A stretch of DNA of 35,737 nt from Microbacterium sp. (GTDB lineage Bacteria; Actinomycetota; Actinomycetes; Actinomycetales; Microbacteriaceae): assembly GCA_017744855.1 (NCBI GenBank), contig JAGIAK010000017.1, forward strand, positions 1 to 35,737. The letters run 5' to 3'. Positions 1 through 8,451 of this stretch are shown here, piece by piece. The position numbers and the translations under genes were made by a program. Below the pieces are notes generated by a model. That model had not been told where the DNA came from. It did not search any database and saw only the letters and a list, made by a program, of their open reading frames with translations. Numbering within the stretch: position 1 is the stretch's first letter; each line of letters opens with the position of its first letter.

Positions 1-779
1 TCGGACTCGACCGCGACACCGACGCCCTGCGGATCGCGGGGCAGCGGCTCGCCCGCTTCGCCGACCGCATCACGCTCGTGCACACGGTGTACGACGAGAT
101 CGGTCTGCACGCCCAGGGCGCCGCCGGCATCCTCTTCGATCTCGGCGTCTCCTCACTGCAGCTCGACGAGGCCGAGCGCGGCTTCGCGTACTCCAAGGAC
201 GCCCCGCTCGACATGCGGATGGACCAGACGAAGGGCGTCACCGCCGCCGACGTCATCGCGACGTACAGCGAGGGCAACCTGCGCCGTATCTTCGAGCGCT
301 ACGGCGAGGAGAAGCTGGCGGGGCGCTACGCGCGCTTCATCATCGACGCGCGGCAGAAGAAGCCCGTCACGCGCTCCGGCGAACTCGTCGACATCCTCGT
401 CGCCGCGACCCCCGCGGCGGCGCAGCGCGCAGGTCATCCAGCCAAGCGCGTCTTCCAGGCGCTGCGCATCGAGGTGAACGCCGAGCTGAACGTGCTGGCC
501 GACGCGATCCCCGCCGCGATGGACGCCCTGTCCGTCGGCGGACGCATCGTCGTGATGTCGTACCAGTCGCTGGAGGACCGCCTGGTCAAGCAGGCGTTCG
601 CGGCCGGAGCGGCATCGACCGCTCCGAAGGGGCTGCCCGTCGAGCTTCCCGAGCACGCGCCGCGCTTCCGGATCATCACCCGCGGCGCCGAACTCGCCGA
701 CGATGACGAGCGGGCCCGCAACCCCCGCGCCATCCCCGTGCGGCTGCGTGCAGCCGAGAAGGTCCGAGAGACCGCATGA
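1..779 (+). CDS. rsmH: 16S rRNA (cytosine-1402-N4)-methyltransferase RsmH, 5' end cut by window edge
   Basis: This SAM-dependent enzyme methylates N4 of C1402 in the 16S rRNA decoding centre. The first complete codon is at position 3 and reads GLDRDTDAL, the conserved stretch after the SAM-binding loop. Further on are [27 protein letters not shown] and [12 protein letters not shown], all family signatures. The C-terminal [10 protein letters not shown] ending is also typical. About 50-60 N-terminal residues, including the first glycine-rich SAM motif, lie outside the window. The TGA stop overlaps the ATG of the next gene (ATGA), as in other actinobacterial dcw clusters where rsmH (mraW) leads the operon. 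The identification is firm; only the start is missing. Confidence 0.96.
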   Translation, partial: GLDRDTDALRIAGQRLARFADRITLVHTVYDEIGLHAQGAAGILFDLGVSSLQLDEAERGFAYSKDAPLDMRMDQTKGVTAADVIATYSEGNLRRIFERYGEEKLAGRYARFIIDARQKKPVTRSGELVDILVAATPAAAQRAGHPAKRVFQALRIEVNAELNVLADAIPAAMDALSVGGRIVVMSYQSLEDRLVKQAFAAGAASTAPKGLPVELPEHAPRFRIITRGAELADDDERARNPRAIPVRLRAAEKVRETA

Positions 780-1339
780 GCCTGAACGCCGTCCGTGCGT
801 CGCAGCCGCGACCGGAAGCCCCGACCCCCGCGCCCCGTCGTCGACTGCAGCCCGTCACCGGCACCGCTCCGCGTCGTCGTCCCAAGCTCGTCTACGCGCT
901 CGTCGCGCTCGGCGGTGCGATGGCGATCGGCGCCGCGCAGATCGGCCTGTCGCTGGCGATCACGCAGGACTCGTTCACACTGGCGGGGCTGTCGTCTCAG
1001 CAGCACGAGCTCACCCTGCATACCCAGGCACTCCAGGAGGAGCTGACGGGCCTCAGCTCGCCGCAGGCGCTCGCCACCAGCGCGGCCGCGCTGGGGATGG
1101 TCGTCGCAGGCTCCCCGTCGTACCTCCGGCTCAGCGACGGCGCCGTGCTCGGCGTCGGCGCCGGCGCCGGCTGGACGTCCACGGTGAACCCGAGCGGCGC
1201 CGGCGCCGTCAGCAACTCGCTGCTGAACCACTCCGGGCTTCCGGCCGCCGACGAGGGAGAGGGAGCAGCGACCGAGCAACCCGCCCAGGAGCTGCCTCCC
1301 GCCATCACCGACGGGCTCCCGAGCCCCACCACCCGCTGA
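776..1339 (+). CDS. ftsL: FtsL-like cell division protein with long C-terminal tail
   Basis: This is a small bitopic divisome protein, 187 residues. The cytoplasmic N-terminus is rich in Arg and Pro (about 1-40). One membrane helix follows at about 41-62, then a short heptad-like segment with [16 protein letters not shown], then a Gly/Ala/Ser/Pro-rich tail of roughly 85 residues. Classical FtsL stops soon after the coiled coil, so the tail is an extension. Sequence similarity in this family is weak. The assignment rests on topology and position: it overlaps rsmH by 4 bp and lies 32 bp before ftsI. FtsL is known to pair with the FtsB/DivIC protein and activate FtsW-FtsI. A generic septum formation initiator is the alternative name. 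Confidence 0.82.
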   Translation: MSLNAVRASQPRPEAPTPAPRRRLQPVTGTAPRRRPKLVYALVALGGAMAIGAAQIGLSLAITQDSFTLAGLSSQQHELTLHTQALQEELTGLSSPQALATSAAALGMVVAGSPSYLRLSDGAVLGVGAGAGWTSTVNPSGAGAVSNSLLNHSGLPAADEGEGAATEQPAQELPPAITDGLPSPTTR

Positions 1340-1371
1340 GAACGACCATCATCACCTGACGGAGAGAATCC

Positions 1372-3141
1372 ATGACGACACGAGCCACCCGGAGTCCCCG
1401 GCGACGCACCGTCGTCGCCCTCGCCGTCATCCTGTGCATCCTCGGCACCTTCATCGTGCGCCTGGTCGACATCCAGGTGGTGAGTGCGGACGAGCACGTG
1501 TCCGAGTCGATGCAGTACCTCAGCACGGGGTCGAAGATCCCCGGGCAGCGCGGGTCGATCGTCGATGCCGACGGCACCGTCCTCGCGCAGAGCGTGATGG
1601 TCTACGATGCGCAGCTCAGCCCGAAGGTGATCTCGGTCGTCGAGGCGAAGAAGCCGAAGCTGCCGTGGGCTGAGGCGTCGGACAAGATCGGCGCCATCAT
1701 CGGGAAGACCGGAGACGAGGTGCGTGCGATCGTCGACGCCGCCGTCGCGGAGAACGCGGATTCGCAGTACGCGCCCCTCGCCAAGGGACTCAACACGGAT
1801 CAGTTCATCGCCCTGCGGGATCTCGACCTCGCCTACCTGTACATGAAGCCGAGGGAGACGCGGGTCTACCCGAACGGCGCCGTGGCAGGCAACGTGATCG
1901 GCTTCCTCGATGGGTCTGGCAAGGCCCAGGCCGGCATCGAGAAGATGGAGAGCCAGTGCCTGGCTCCCATCGACGGCGAGAAGAGCTATCGCAAGGGCAA
2001 GGACAACGTGGTGATCCCCGGCAGCGAGCGCACCGTGGACGCCGTGAACGGCGGGAGCGTGCAGCTCACCATCAACAGCGACCTGAACTGGTACCTCCAG
2101 CAGATGATCGCAGAGGAGGCTCAGGCGCAGGGGGCGCAGGGCGGCACCGTGACCGTCGTCGAGGTGAAGACCGGGAAGATCCGCGCCGCGGCCGAGTGGC
2201 CGACCGTCGATCCGAACAACCTCGACGGCACGTCGTCGGCGAACTGGTACAGCAAGCTGTTCACCTACGCGTTCGAGCCCGGTTCCACGTTCAAGGCGGT
2301 CACGGCGGCAGCGGTGATGGAGAACGGCGGCGTGACGCCGACGAGCCCCACGGTCACGGCGCCGTCCCGCGAGAAGTTCCCGAACGGCGCCGTCATCAAC
2401 GACGCGTTCGTGCACCCGACGTACAACTACACGCTCGCCGGTGCGCTGATCGACTCCTCGAACGTCGGCCTGTCGAAGTTCGGCACCATGGTCAGCCCCG
2501 ACGTGCGCTACGACTACCTGCAGCGCTTCGGCGTCGGCAAGGAGACCATCGGCTTCCCCAGCGAGACCGACGGGACGCTGCACCCGACCAGCGAATGGGA
2601 CAACCAGTCGCTGTACACGACGACCTTCGGCCAGCACTTCACGGTGACCGCGCCGCAGGTGGCCGGCGCCTACCAGGCCATCGCGAACGGCGGCGAGAAG
2701 ATCGATCTCTCGCTGATCGAGTCGTGCACCGACGCCGACGGCACCGTGCACGAGGCGCCGGCGCCGAACCACGAGCAGATCATCAAGCCGGAGACCGCAT
2801 CCGACCTGACGCGGATGCTGGAGAACGTCGCGGTGCAGGGCGGCAACGCCGAGCGCATCCAGGTTCCCGGCTACCGCGTGACCAGCAAGACGGGTACCGC
2901 GCAGATCCCCGACGGGCACGGCGGATACAAGGCGGGCGTGTACTACACGAGCATGGTGGGATTCGCGCCCGTCGACGATCCGCAGTACGTCGTCGTGGTC
3001 ACTCTCGACCAGCCGACTAGAATCACTTCATCGGCGGCGACCGCGACGGCCTTCCAGAAGGCGATGACGCAGGTCATGAAGACCTACCGCGTGATGCCGT
3101 CCTCCACCCCGATGGACGCCCTTCTTCCCAAGTACGAATAG
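1372..3141 (+). CDS. ftsI: Septal peptidoglycan transpeptidase FtsI (class B PBP, PBP3-type)
   Basis: This is the DD-transpeptidase that crosslinks septal peptidoglycan, working with FtsW; it is anchored by one N-terminal helix (about 13-33). The N-terminal half is the PBP dimerisation domain (with GQRGSIVDADGTVLA near 58). The catalytic motifs are all intact: S305-T-F-K308 (nucleophile Ser305), S362-S-N364 and K506-T-G508. Length (589 residues) is normal for actinobacterial FtsI/PbpB. An RBS, GGAGAG, sits at 1361-1366 ahead of the ATG. It lies between ftsL and murF, where murE would normally follow. Near the 3' end an AT-rich patch with the rare codon AGA (about 3015-3030) contains a TAGAAT hexamer. 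Also called pbpB. Confidence 0.97.
   Translation: MTTRATRSPRRRTVVALAVILCILGTFIVRLVDIQVVSADEHVSESMQYLSTGSKIPGQRGSIVDADGTVLAQSVMVYDAQLSPKVISVVEAKKPKLPWAEASDKIGAIIGKTGDEVRAIVDAAVAENADSQYAPLAKGLNTDQFIALRDLDLAYLYMKPRETRVYPNGAVAGNVIGFLDGSGKAQAGIEKMESQCLAPIDGEKSYRKGKDNVVIPGSERTVDAVNGGSVQLTINSDLNWYLQQMIAEEAQAQGAQGGTVTVVEVKTGKIRAAAEWPTVDPNNLDGTSSANWYSKLFTYAFEPGSTFKAVTAAAVMENGGVTPTSPTVTAPSREKFPNGAVINDAFVHPTYNYTLAGALIDSSNVGLSKFGTMVSPDVRYDYLQRFGVGKETIGFPSETDGTLHPTSEWDNQSLYTTTFGQHFTVTAPQVAGAYQAIANGGEKIDLSLIESCTDADGTVHEAPAPNHEQIIKPETASDLTRMLENVAVQGGNAERIQVPGYRVTSKTGTAQIPDGHGGYKAGVYYTSMVGFAPVDDPQYVVVVTLDQPTRITSSAATATAFQKAMTQVMKTYRVMPSSTPMDALLPKYE
3018..3023 (+). promoter_or_regulatory. Possible internal -10 box (TAGAAT) inside ftsI, upstream of murF
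   Basis: TAGAAT lies within the ftsI codons ACT AGA ATC ACT TCA, an AT-rich patch in a gene that otherwise uses G/C-ending codons. It matches the TANNNT form of other -10 candidates here. No convincing -35 is visible. It would give a leader of about 140 bases before murF. Inference only. Confidence 0.3.
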
Positions 3142-3170
3142 CCGGCTGCCCCGCCGCGCCTGGAGACCTC

Positions 3171-4583
3171 ATGATCGCCCTGTCGCTAGCCGAGATCGCC
3201 GCAGTCCTGGGCGGTGAGCTGCGTCTCGCCGGAACGGACACGGCGGACTCTGTCGTCGACGGCGTCGTGGACACCGATTCGCGAAAGATGACGGCCGGAT
3301 CGGTCTTCGTCGCCAAGCCCGGCGCGGAGACGGACGGGCACCGCTTCGTCGGCGCGGCCGTCGAGGCCGGCGCTGCGCTCGCGATCGTCGAGCACGTCGT
3401 AGACGTCGAGGTCTCGCAGATCGTGGTGGCCGATGCGGTCGTCGCCCTCGCCGATCTCGCTCGCGAGGTCGTCGCGCGCGTGCGCGCGGGCGGACGCCTG
3501 AAGATCGTCGGCATCACGGGCTCGAACGGCAAGACGACCACGAAGAACTTCCTCGCGCGGATCCTCTCCGACGAGGGACCGACCGTCGCACCCGTCAACT
3601 CCTTCAACAACGAGGTCGGGGCGCCCGTCACCATGCTCCGCGTCACGCACGACACCGAGTACCTCGTCAGCGAGTTCGGCGCCGACGCGCCGGGGAGCAT
3701 CGCCCGCCTCGCCGGACTCGTCGAGCCCGACATCGCCGTCGTCCTCATGGTCGGCATGGCGCACGCCGGAGGCTTCGGCGGCATCGAGGCCACTGCGAAG
3801 GCGAAGTCCGAGCTCGTGTCTGCTGCCGTCGCCGGCGGCACCGCCGTGCTCAACGTGGACGACCCCCGGGTCGCCGCGATGCGCGGGCTCGCCGAGTCCC
3901 GCGGCATGACGGTCGTCGGCTTCGGCCAGGGCGACGCCGCCGACGTCCGCGCGCAGGACCTCGCCGTGTCGGCATCCGGGACCACCTGCGTGGTCGAGAG
4001 GGCGGGGGAGCGGATGCCGCTGCACCTGCGCGTGCTCGGCGCCCACCACGTCAACAACGCCCTGGCGGCGATCGCCGCGGCCGGCGTGCTCGGGGTCTCC
4101 GCCTCCGACGCCATCGCGCGCCTGGAGACGCTGGAGATCGCGGAGCGCTGGCGCATGCAGCCGATGGGCAACGAGCGCGTGCGCATCATCAACGACGCCT
4201 ACAACGCGAGCCCCGACTCGATGGCCGCGGCTCTCCGCACCCTCGCGCAGATCACCGGCCCCGGAGAGCGCACCGTCGCCGTCCTCGGCGCGATGACCGA
4301 GCTGGGGGAGGACGCGGGAGAGGAGCACGACCGCATCGGCCTTCTCGCCGTCCGTCTGAACATCCAGCGCATCGTCGTCGTCGGGCCGGAGGCGCGCCGT
4401 CTGTACCTCTCCGCCGTCGGCGAGGGGTCGTGGGACAGCGAGGCCGTGCATCTCGCCGACCAGGACGCCGCCTTCGAGTACCTGCGGACCGAGCTGCGCG
4501 ACGGCGACCGCGTGCTCGTGAAGTCGTCCAACTCCGTGGGCCTCCGGCATCTCGGCGATCGTCTGGGAGAATTGTTCTCGTGA
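3171..4583 (+). CDS. murF: UDP-MurNAc-tripeptide--D-Ala-D-Ala ligase MurF
   Basis: This cytoplasmic Mur ligase adds D-Ala-D-Ala to UDP-MurNAc-tripeptide with ATP, completing the pentapeptide precursor. It has 470 residues. The N-terminal substrate domain has VDGVVDTDSRKM and GSVFVAKPG. The ATP loop GITGSNGKTTTK starts at about residue 114, with Lys121. The central domain has VNSFNNEVGAP and the C-terminal domain has NDAYNASPDSM, which is diagnostic for MurF rather than MurE. An RBS, TGGAGA, lies 5 bases before the ATG. The stop overlaps the GTG start of mraY (GTGA). The 29-bp gap to ftsI leaves no room for murE, so the tripeptide must come from a MurE encoded elsewhere. Confidence 0.97.
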   Translation: MIALSLAEIAAVLGGELRLAGTDTADSVVDGVVDTDSRKMTAGSVFVAKPGAETDGHRFVGAAVEAGAALAIVEHVVDVEVSQIVVADAVVALADLAREVVARVRAGGRLKIVGITGSNGKTTTKNFLARILSDEGPTVAPVNSFNNEVGAPVTMLRVTHDTEYLVSEFGADAPGSIARLAGLVEPDIAVVLMVGMAHAGGFGGIEATAKAKSELVSAAVAGGTAVLNVDDPRVAAMRGLAESRGMTVVGFGQGDAADVRAQDLAVSASGTTCVVERAGERMPLHLRVLGAHHVNNALAAIAAAGVLGVSASDAIARLETLEIAERWRMQPMGNERVRIINDAYNASPDSMAAALRTLAQITGPGERTVAVLGAMTELGEDAGEEHDRIGLLAVRLNIQRIVVVGPEARRLYLSAVGEGSWDSEAVHLADQDAAFEYLRTELRDGDRVLVKSSNSVGLRHLGDRLGELFS

Positions 4584-5692
4584 GGTCACTCATCATGGCG
4601 GCGGCCATCTCGCTCGCCTTCACCCTGTTCCTGACTCCGGTCTTCCTCCGGCTCTTCCGGAAGTGGGGCTGGGGGCAGGTCATCCGCACCCCCGAGGCGA
4701 TCGAGAACCCGAGCCACGAGGCCAAGCGCGGCACCCCCACGATGGGCGGCGTGATCTTCATCGCCGGCACCCTCGTCGGCTACTTCACCGGCGTGTACGT
4801 CGGCGGAGGGACTCCGTCGCTCTCGGCGCTCCTGCTCATCTGGCTCATGGTCGGTTTCGGCGCCGTCGGCTTCATCGACGACTACATGAAGGTGCGCAGC
4901 CAGCGCAGCCTCGGTCTCTCTGGCTGGCGCAAGGTGCTCGGCCAGCTGCTCGTGATCGTGCCCTTCGGCATCGTGGCGATGAACTTCCCGAACCGCTCCG
5001 GTCAGACGCCCGCGTCCGGCGCCGTCTCCCTCTTCCGCGACATTCCGTGGCTGAACTTCTTCTTCTTCGGCGCGATCGTCGGCTGGGTCCTCTACCTCCT
5101 CTGGATCTCGGTGATCGGCGTCGCCACCTCCAACAGCGTCAACCTCACCGACGGCCTCGACGGCCTCGCCGCCGGCGCCGGAGTGCTCGTGGTCTCGTCG
5201 TACGGACTCATCGCCTTCCGCCAGTTCCAGCAGTCCTGCGTGGGGGAGTCGATCGAGAAGGCTGCCCTTGGCGGATGCTACGAGGTGCGCGATCCGCTCG
5301 ACCTCGCCGTCATCGCCGCGGCGTTCGCCGCGAGCCTGATCGGCTTCCTCTGGTGGAACGCGCCCAAGGCCAAGGTCTTCATGGGCGACGTGGGGTCGAT
5401 GTCCATCGGCGGTGTCATCACCGCGCTCGCGATCCTCACCCACACCGAGCTGCTGCTGCTCGTCATCGCCGGGGTGTTCGTGCTCTCGTCGGGCTCCGTG
5501 ATCGTGCAGCGTCTGTACTTCAAGCTCACCCGCGGCAAGAGGCTCTTCCTGATGAGCCCCTTCCACCACCATCTCGAGATGCGCGGCTGGTCCGAGGTCA
5601 CGATCGTGGTGCGGCTCTGGATCATCGCCGGCCTGCTCGCGGTCTCCGCCGTCGGACTCTTCTACGTCGAATGGCTGACGCGTGTCAGCTGA
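4580..5692 (+). CDS. mraY: Phospho-N-acetylmuramoyl-pentapeptide transferase MraY
   Basis: This integral membrane enzyme transfers phospho-MurNAc-pentapeptide from UDP to undecaprenyl phosphate, giving lipid I. It has 370 residues and about ten hydrophobic segments. Family signatures are present: KRGTPTMGG near the N-terminus, the aspartate pair in FIDDYMKV, NLTDGLDGLA, FMGDVGSM, and the histidine cluster SPFHHHLE. The start is the GTG at 4580, which overlaps the murF stop; upstream in-frame codons would extend deep into murF and are unlikely. The last 11 bases overlap the murD start. Identification is certain by motif and by position between murF and murD. Confidence 0.97.
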   Translation: MRSLIMAAAISLAFTLFLTPVFLRLFRKWGWGQVIRTPEAIENPSHEAKRGTPTMGGVIFIAGTLVGYFTGVYVGGGTPSLSALLLIWLMVGFGAVGFIDDYMKVRSQRSLGLSGWRKVLGQLLVIVPFGIVAMNFPNRSGQTPASGAVSLFRDIPWLNFFFFGAIVGWVLYLLWISVIGVATSNSVNLTDGLDGLAAGAGVLVVSSYGLIAFRQFQQSCVGESIEKAALGGCYEVRDPLDLAVIAAAFAASLIGFLWWNAPKAKVFMGDVGSMSIGGVITALAILTHTELLLLVIAGVFVLSSGSVIVQRLYFKLTRGKRLFLMSPFHHHLEMRGWSEVTIVVRLWIIAGLLAVSAVGLFYVEWLTRVS

Positions 5693-7220
5693 GTCGCGAC
5701 TCGCCGGACTCGTCAGCTGGAACGCCGACTGGTCGGGGCTCCGCGTCGCGGTGCTCGGGCTGTCGGTGACCGGGTTCTCCGTCGCCGACACGCTCACCGA
5801 GCTCGGCGCCGAGGTGCTGGTGCTCAGCGAGTCGGCCGACGAGGAGTACTCCCGGCTGCTGCCGGTGATCGGAGCACGCCTCGAGCTCGGCTCGCTCTCG
5901 GACGTGCCGGACGCCCTCGTCGCGTTCGACCCCGAGGTCGTCATCGCCTCGCCGGGCTTCTCGCCGACGCATCCGGTCATCCGCTGGGCGCAGGACTCCA
6001 GCATCGCGATCTGGGGCGACGTCGAGCTCGCCTGGCGCGTACGAGACAAGGTCGTGCGCGCCGACGGCACGCCGGCCGACTGGGTGCTCATCACCGGCAC
6101 CAACGGCAAGACCACCACGACGCAGCTCACCGCATCGCTGCTCGTCGAGGGTGGACTGCGAGCCGCCCCGTGCGGCAACATCGGCATCCCGGTGCTCGAC
6201 GCCGTGCGCGACCCCTCGGGGTTCGACGTGCTCGTCGTCGAGCTCTCCAGCCACCAGCTCTGGTACATCGGCCAGTCGCGACCGGAGGGCCAGCTCGTGC
6301 CCTACGCCGCGGTCTGCCTGAACCTTGCCGACGACCATCTCGTGTGGCACGGCAGCGCAGAGGCGTACCGGGACGCGAAGGCGCACGTCTACCGCAACAC
6401 GCGTGTCGCGTGCGTGTACAACAAGGCCGACGAGGCGACGAGGCGCATGGTCGAGGAGGCCGACGTGATCGACGGCGCCCGCGCGATCGGCTTCGACCTC
6501 GGCATTCCAGGGCCCAGCGACCTCGGCGTCGTCGAGGGACTGCTGGTCGACCGCGCGTTCCTCGACGACCGGCGCCGCAGCGCCCTCGAACTCACGACGG
6601 TCGACGACCTGGAGCGGGCAGGGCTCGCCGCCCCCCACATCGTGCAGAACATCCTCGCCGCGAGCGCTCTCGCCCGATCGCTCGGCGTGGAGCCGGAAGC
6701 CATCCATACGGCCCTGCAGTCGTTCCGGCTCGACGCCCACCGCATCCAGGTCGTCGCACGGCACGCCGGCGTGACCTGGGTCGACGATTCCAAGGCGACC
6801 AACCCGCACGCGGCCGCCTCCTCGCTGCGCGCCTACCCGGGGGCGATCTGGGTCGTCGGAGGAGACCTCAAGGGCGTCGACATCGCCGATCTCGTCGCCG
6901 ACGTGGGCTCGACGGCCAAGGCGGCCGTCGTCATCGGCGTGGAGCGCGGGTCCGTCGTCGCGGCATTCCAGCGACACGCGCCGGCGGTCCCGGTGTTCGA
7001 GGTGGAAGCTGGCGAGACTGGACAGGTCATGAACCGCGTCGTGGAGATCGCCGCGGGGATCGCGGGTGACGAGGGCACGGTTCTGCTGGCCCCTGCCGCC
7101 GCATCCTTCGATCAGTTCTCCAGCTACGCGGATCGCGGCCACCGCTTCGCCGAAGCGGTGCGGGACTGGATCGACCGGGGGAGCGCCGATGACGCAGGTG
7201 GCTCGAACCCCGCGCTCTGA
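5682..7220 (+). CDS. murD: UDP-MurNAc-L-Ala--D-Glu ligase MurD
   Basis: This cytoplasmic Mur ligase adds D-glutamate to UDP-MurNAc-L-alanine, the second amino acid of the stem peptide. It has 512 residues, a little long for MurD. The N-terminal Rossmann-like domain begins VAVLGLSVTGFSVA. The ATP-binding loop is GTNGKTTTT at residues 139-147 (Lys143). CGNIGIPVLD and VELSSHQL follow, and the C-terminal domain has WVDDSKATNPHAA and WVVGGDLKG, both diagnostic of MurD. The GTG start overlaps the mraY stop by 11 bp; the ftsW start lies inside the last 32 bp. This arrangement implies translational coupling. Confidence 0.96.
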   Translation: MSAESRLAGLVSWNADWSGLRVAVLGLSVTGFSVADTLTELGAEVLVLSESADEEYSRLLPVIGARLELGSLSDVPDALVAFDPEVVIASPGFSPTHPVIRWAQDSSIAIWGDVELAWRVRDKVVRADGTPADWVLITGTNGKTTTTQLTASLLVEGGLRAAPCGNIGIPVLDAVRDPSGFDVLVVELSSHQLWYIGQSRPEGQLVPYAAVCLNLADDHLVWHGSAEAYRDAKAHVYRNTRVACVYNKADEATRRMVEEADVIDGARAIGFDLGIPGPSDLGVVEGLLVDRAFLDDRRRSALELTTVDDLERAGLAAPHIVQNILAASALARSLGVEPEAIHTALQSFRLDAHRIQVVARHAGVTWVDDSKATNPHAAASSLRAYPGAIWVVGGDLKGVDIADLVADVGSTAKAAVVIGVERGSVVAAFQRHAPAVPVFEVEAGETGQVMNRVVEIAAGIAGDEGTVLLAPAAASFDQFSSYADRGHRFAEAVRDWIDRGSADDAGGSNPAL

Positions 7221-8451
7221 GTCGGCCGGCTCCGGATCAGGAGGCCTCGCCGCCCGCGTCTCGCTGGGGCGCCGTTTCACACCGGTGTCGAGCGAGTTCC
7301 TGATGATCGCATCCGCCGCGCTGCTGCTGACCATCTTCGGCATCGTGATGGTGCTCTCCGCGACGAGCGCGACGGCCGTCTCCAAGGGCGAGAACCCGAT
7401 GGACGGGGCATTGCGCCAGGGGATCTTCGCCGTGCTCGGCGTGCCGCTGATGTTCCTCATCTCCCGCTTCCCCGTCGACTTCCTGAAGAAGATGGCGTGG
7501 CCGATGCTGTTCGGCTCGGTCGCACTGCAGCTGCTCGTCTTCACGCCCCTCGGCGTGGACGATGCAGGAAACCGGAACTGGATCAGGGTGGCCGGGTTCT
7601 CGCTGCAGCCATCGGAGTTCATCAAGATCGCCCTGGCCGTGTGGATCGCCTACGTGCTGATGCGCAAGCAGACGATGCTCGGCACCTGGCATCAGGTCTT
7701 CATCCCCGTCGTGCCCGTCGGAGCGCTCGCGATCGGCTCCGTGCTGGCTGGCAAGGACCTCGGCACGGCCATGGTCATGGTCATGATCCTGCTCGGCTGC
7801 CTCTTCTTCTCGGGCGTGAAGCTCCGACTCTTCATCATCCCCGTGCTCCTCGGCATCGTCGCGGTCATCGCCCTGGCCGTGATGAGCCCCGACCGGATGC
7901 GGCGCATCACCGCCACCTGCAACATCGTGACCTCGCAGTCGTACGAGGGGGACTGCTACCAGTCGATCCACGGCATCTGGGGCATGGCTTCCGGGGGCAT
8001 CTTCGGCGTCGGACTGGGCAACTCGCAGGAGAAGTACGGCTGGCTCCCCGCCGCGGGCAACGACTTCATCTTCGCGATCGTCGGCGAGGAGCTCGGCCTC
8101 ATCGGCTGCCTCGTCGTGCTCGCCCTCCTCGTGCTCTTCACCGTCGGCGCGTTCCACGTCATTCGCAAGACGAACGACCCGTTCGTCCGTGTCGCGGCCG
8201 GCGGCATCACGGTCTGGATCGTCGGTCAGGCCGTTCTGAACATCGGCGTCGTGATCGGCGTCTTCCCCGTCATGGGCGTGCCGCTGCCGTTCATGTCGCA
8301 GGGCGGCACCGCGTTGCTCGCCGTGCTCATGGCCTGCGGAGTGCTGCTCGCGTTCGCGCGCACGATCCCCGCGGCGGAGGAGCGCGCCGTCGACAGCGGC
8401 CGCACCGCTGAGAAGGGGCGCACGGCAGGGCGGGGTAAGGTCGCACGGTGA
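7189..8451 (+). CDS. ftsW: SEDS-family septal peptidoglycan polymerase FtsW
   Basis: FtsW is the multi-pass glycosyltransferase that polymerises lipid II at the septum together with FtsI. The chosen ATG at 7189 is preceded by GGGGGAG and gives 420 residues, with an Arg/Gly/Ser-rich cytoplasmic N-terminus before the first helix (about 37). About ten hydrophobic segments are visible. The SEDS signature GVPLPFMSQGGTALL is near the C-terminus, and AGNDFIFAIVGEELG is in the extracytoplasmic loop region. An in-frame ATG at 7066 would give a longer protein, but it lies well inside murD and adds no conserved sequence. The stop overlaps the murG start as GTGA. Dcw context favours FtsW over RodA. Confidence 0.95.
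   Translation: MTQVARTPRSESAGSGSGGLAARVSLGRRFTPVSSEFLMIASAALLLTIFGIVMVLSATSATAVSKGENPMDGALRQGIFAVLGVPLMFLISRFPVDFLKKMAWPMLFGSVALQLLVFTPLGVDDAGNRNWIRVAGFSLQPSEFIKIALAVWIAYVLMRKQTMLGTWHQVFIPVVPVGALAIGSVLAGKDLGTAMVMVMILLGCLFFSGVKLRLFIIPVLLGIVAVIALAVMSPDRMRRITATCNIVTSQSYEGDCYQSIHGIWGMASGGIFGVGLGNSQEKYGWLPAAGNDFIFAIVGEELGLIGCLVVLALLVLFTVGAFHVIRKTNDPFVRVAAGGITVWIVGQAVLNIGVVIGVFPVMGVPLPFMSQGGTALLAVLMACGVLLAFARTIPAAEERAVDSGRTAEKGRTAGRGKVAR
8436..8441 (+). promoter_or_regulatory. Possible -10 box (TAAGGT) giving a leaderless murG transcript
   Basis: TAAGGT ends six bases before the GTG start of murG, inside the 3' end of ftsW. Transcription from it would begin at or next to the initiation codon. There is no Shine-Dalgarno sequence at this start. 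Several genes in the window share this geometry. No clear -35 is visible, so this is inference. Confidence 0.3.

Noticed and set aside
1150-1215. GC-rich palindromic repeats (CGGCGCCGGCGCC) in ftsL as a regulatory hairpin
   Set aside because: They encode Gly/Ala runs in a low-complexity tail and are expected from codon bias alone.
997-2919. A long antisense open frame (about 640 codons) opposite ftsL and ftsI
   Set aside because: It has no RBS, its composition is Arg/Asp/His-rich as expected for the complement of GC-biased codons, and it covers genes with intact motifs.
7066-7188. An upstream ATG extending ftsW by 41 residues
   Set aside because: It lies inside conserved murD sequence, lacks an RBS, and the added residues do not resemble FtsW. 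The ATG at 7189 has a strong RBS.
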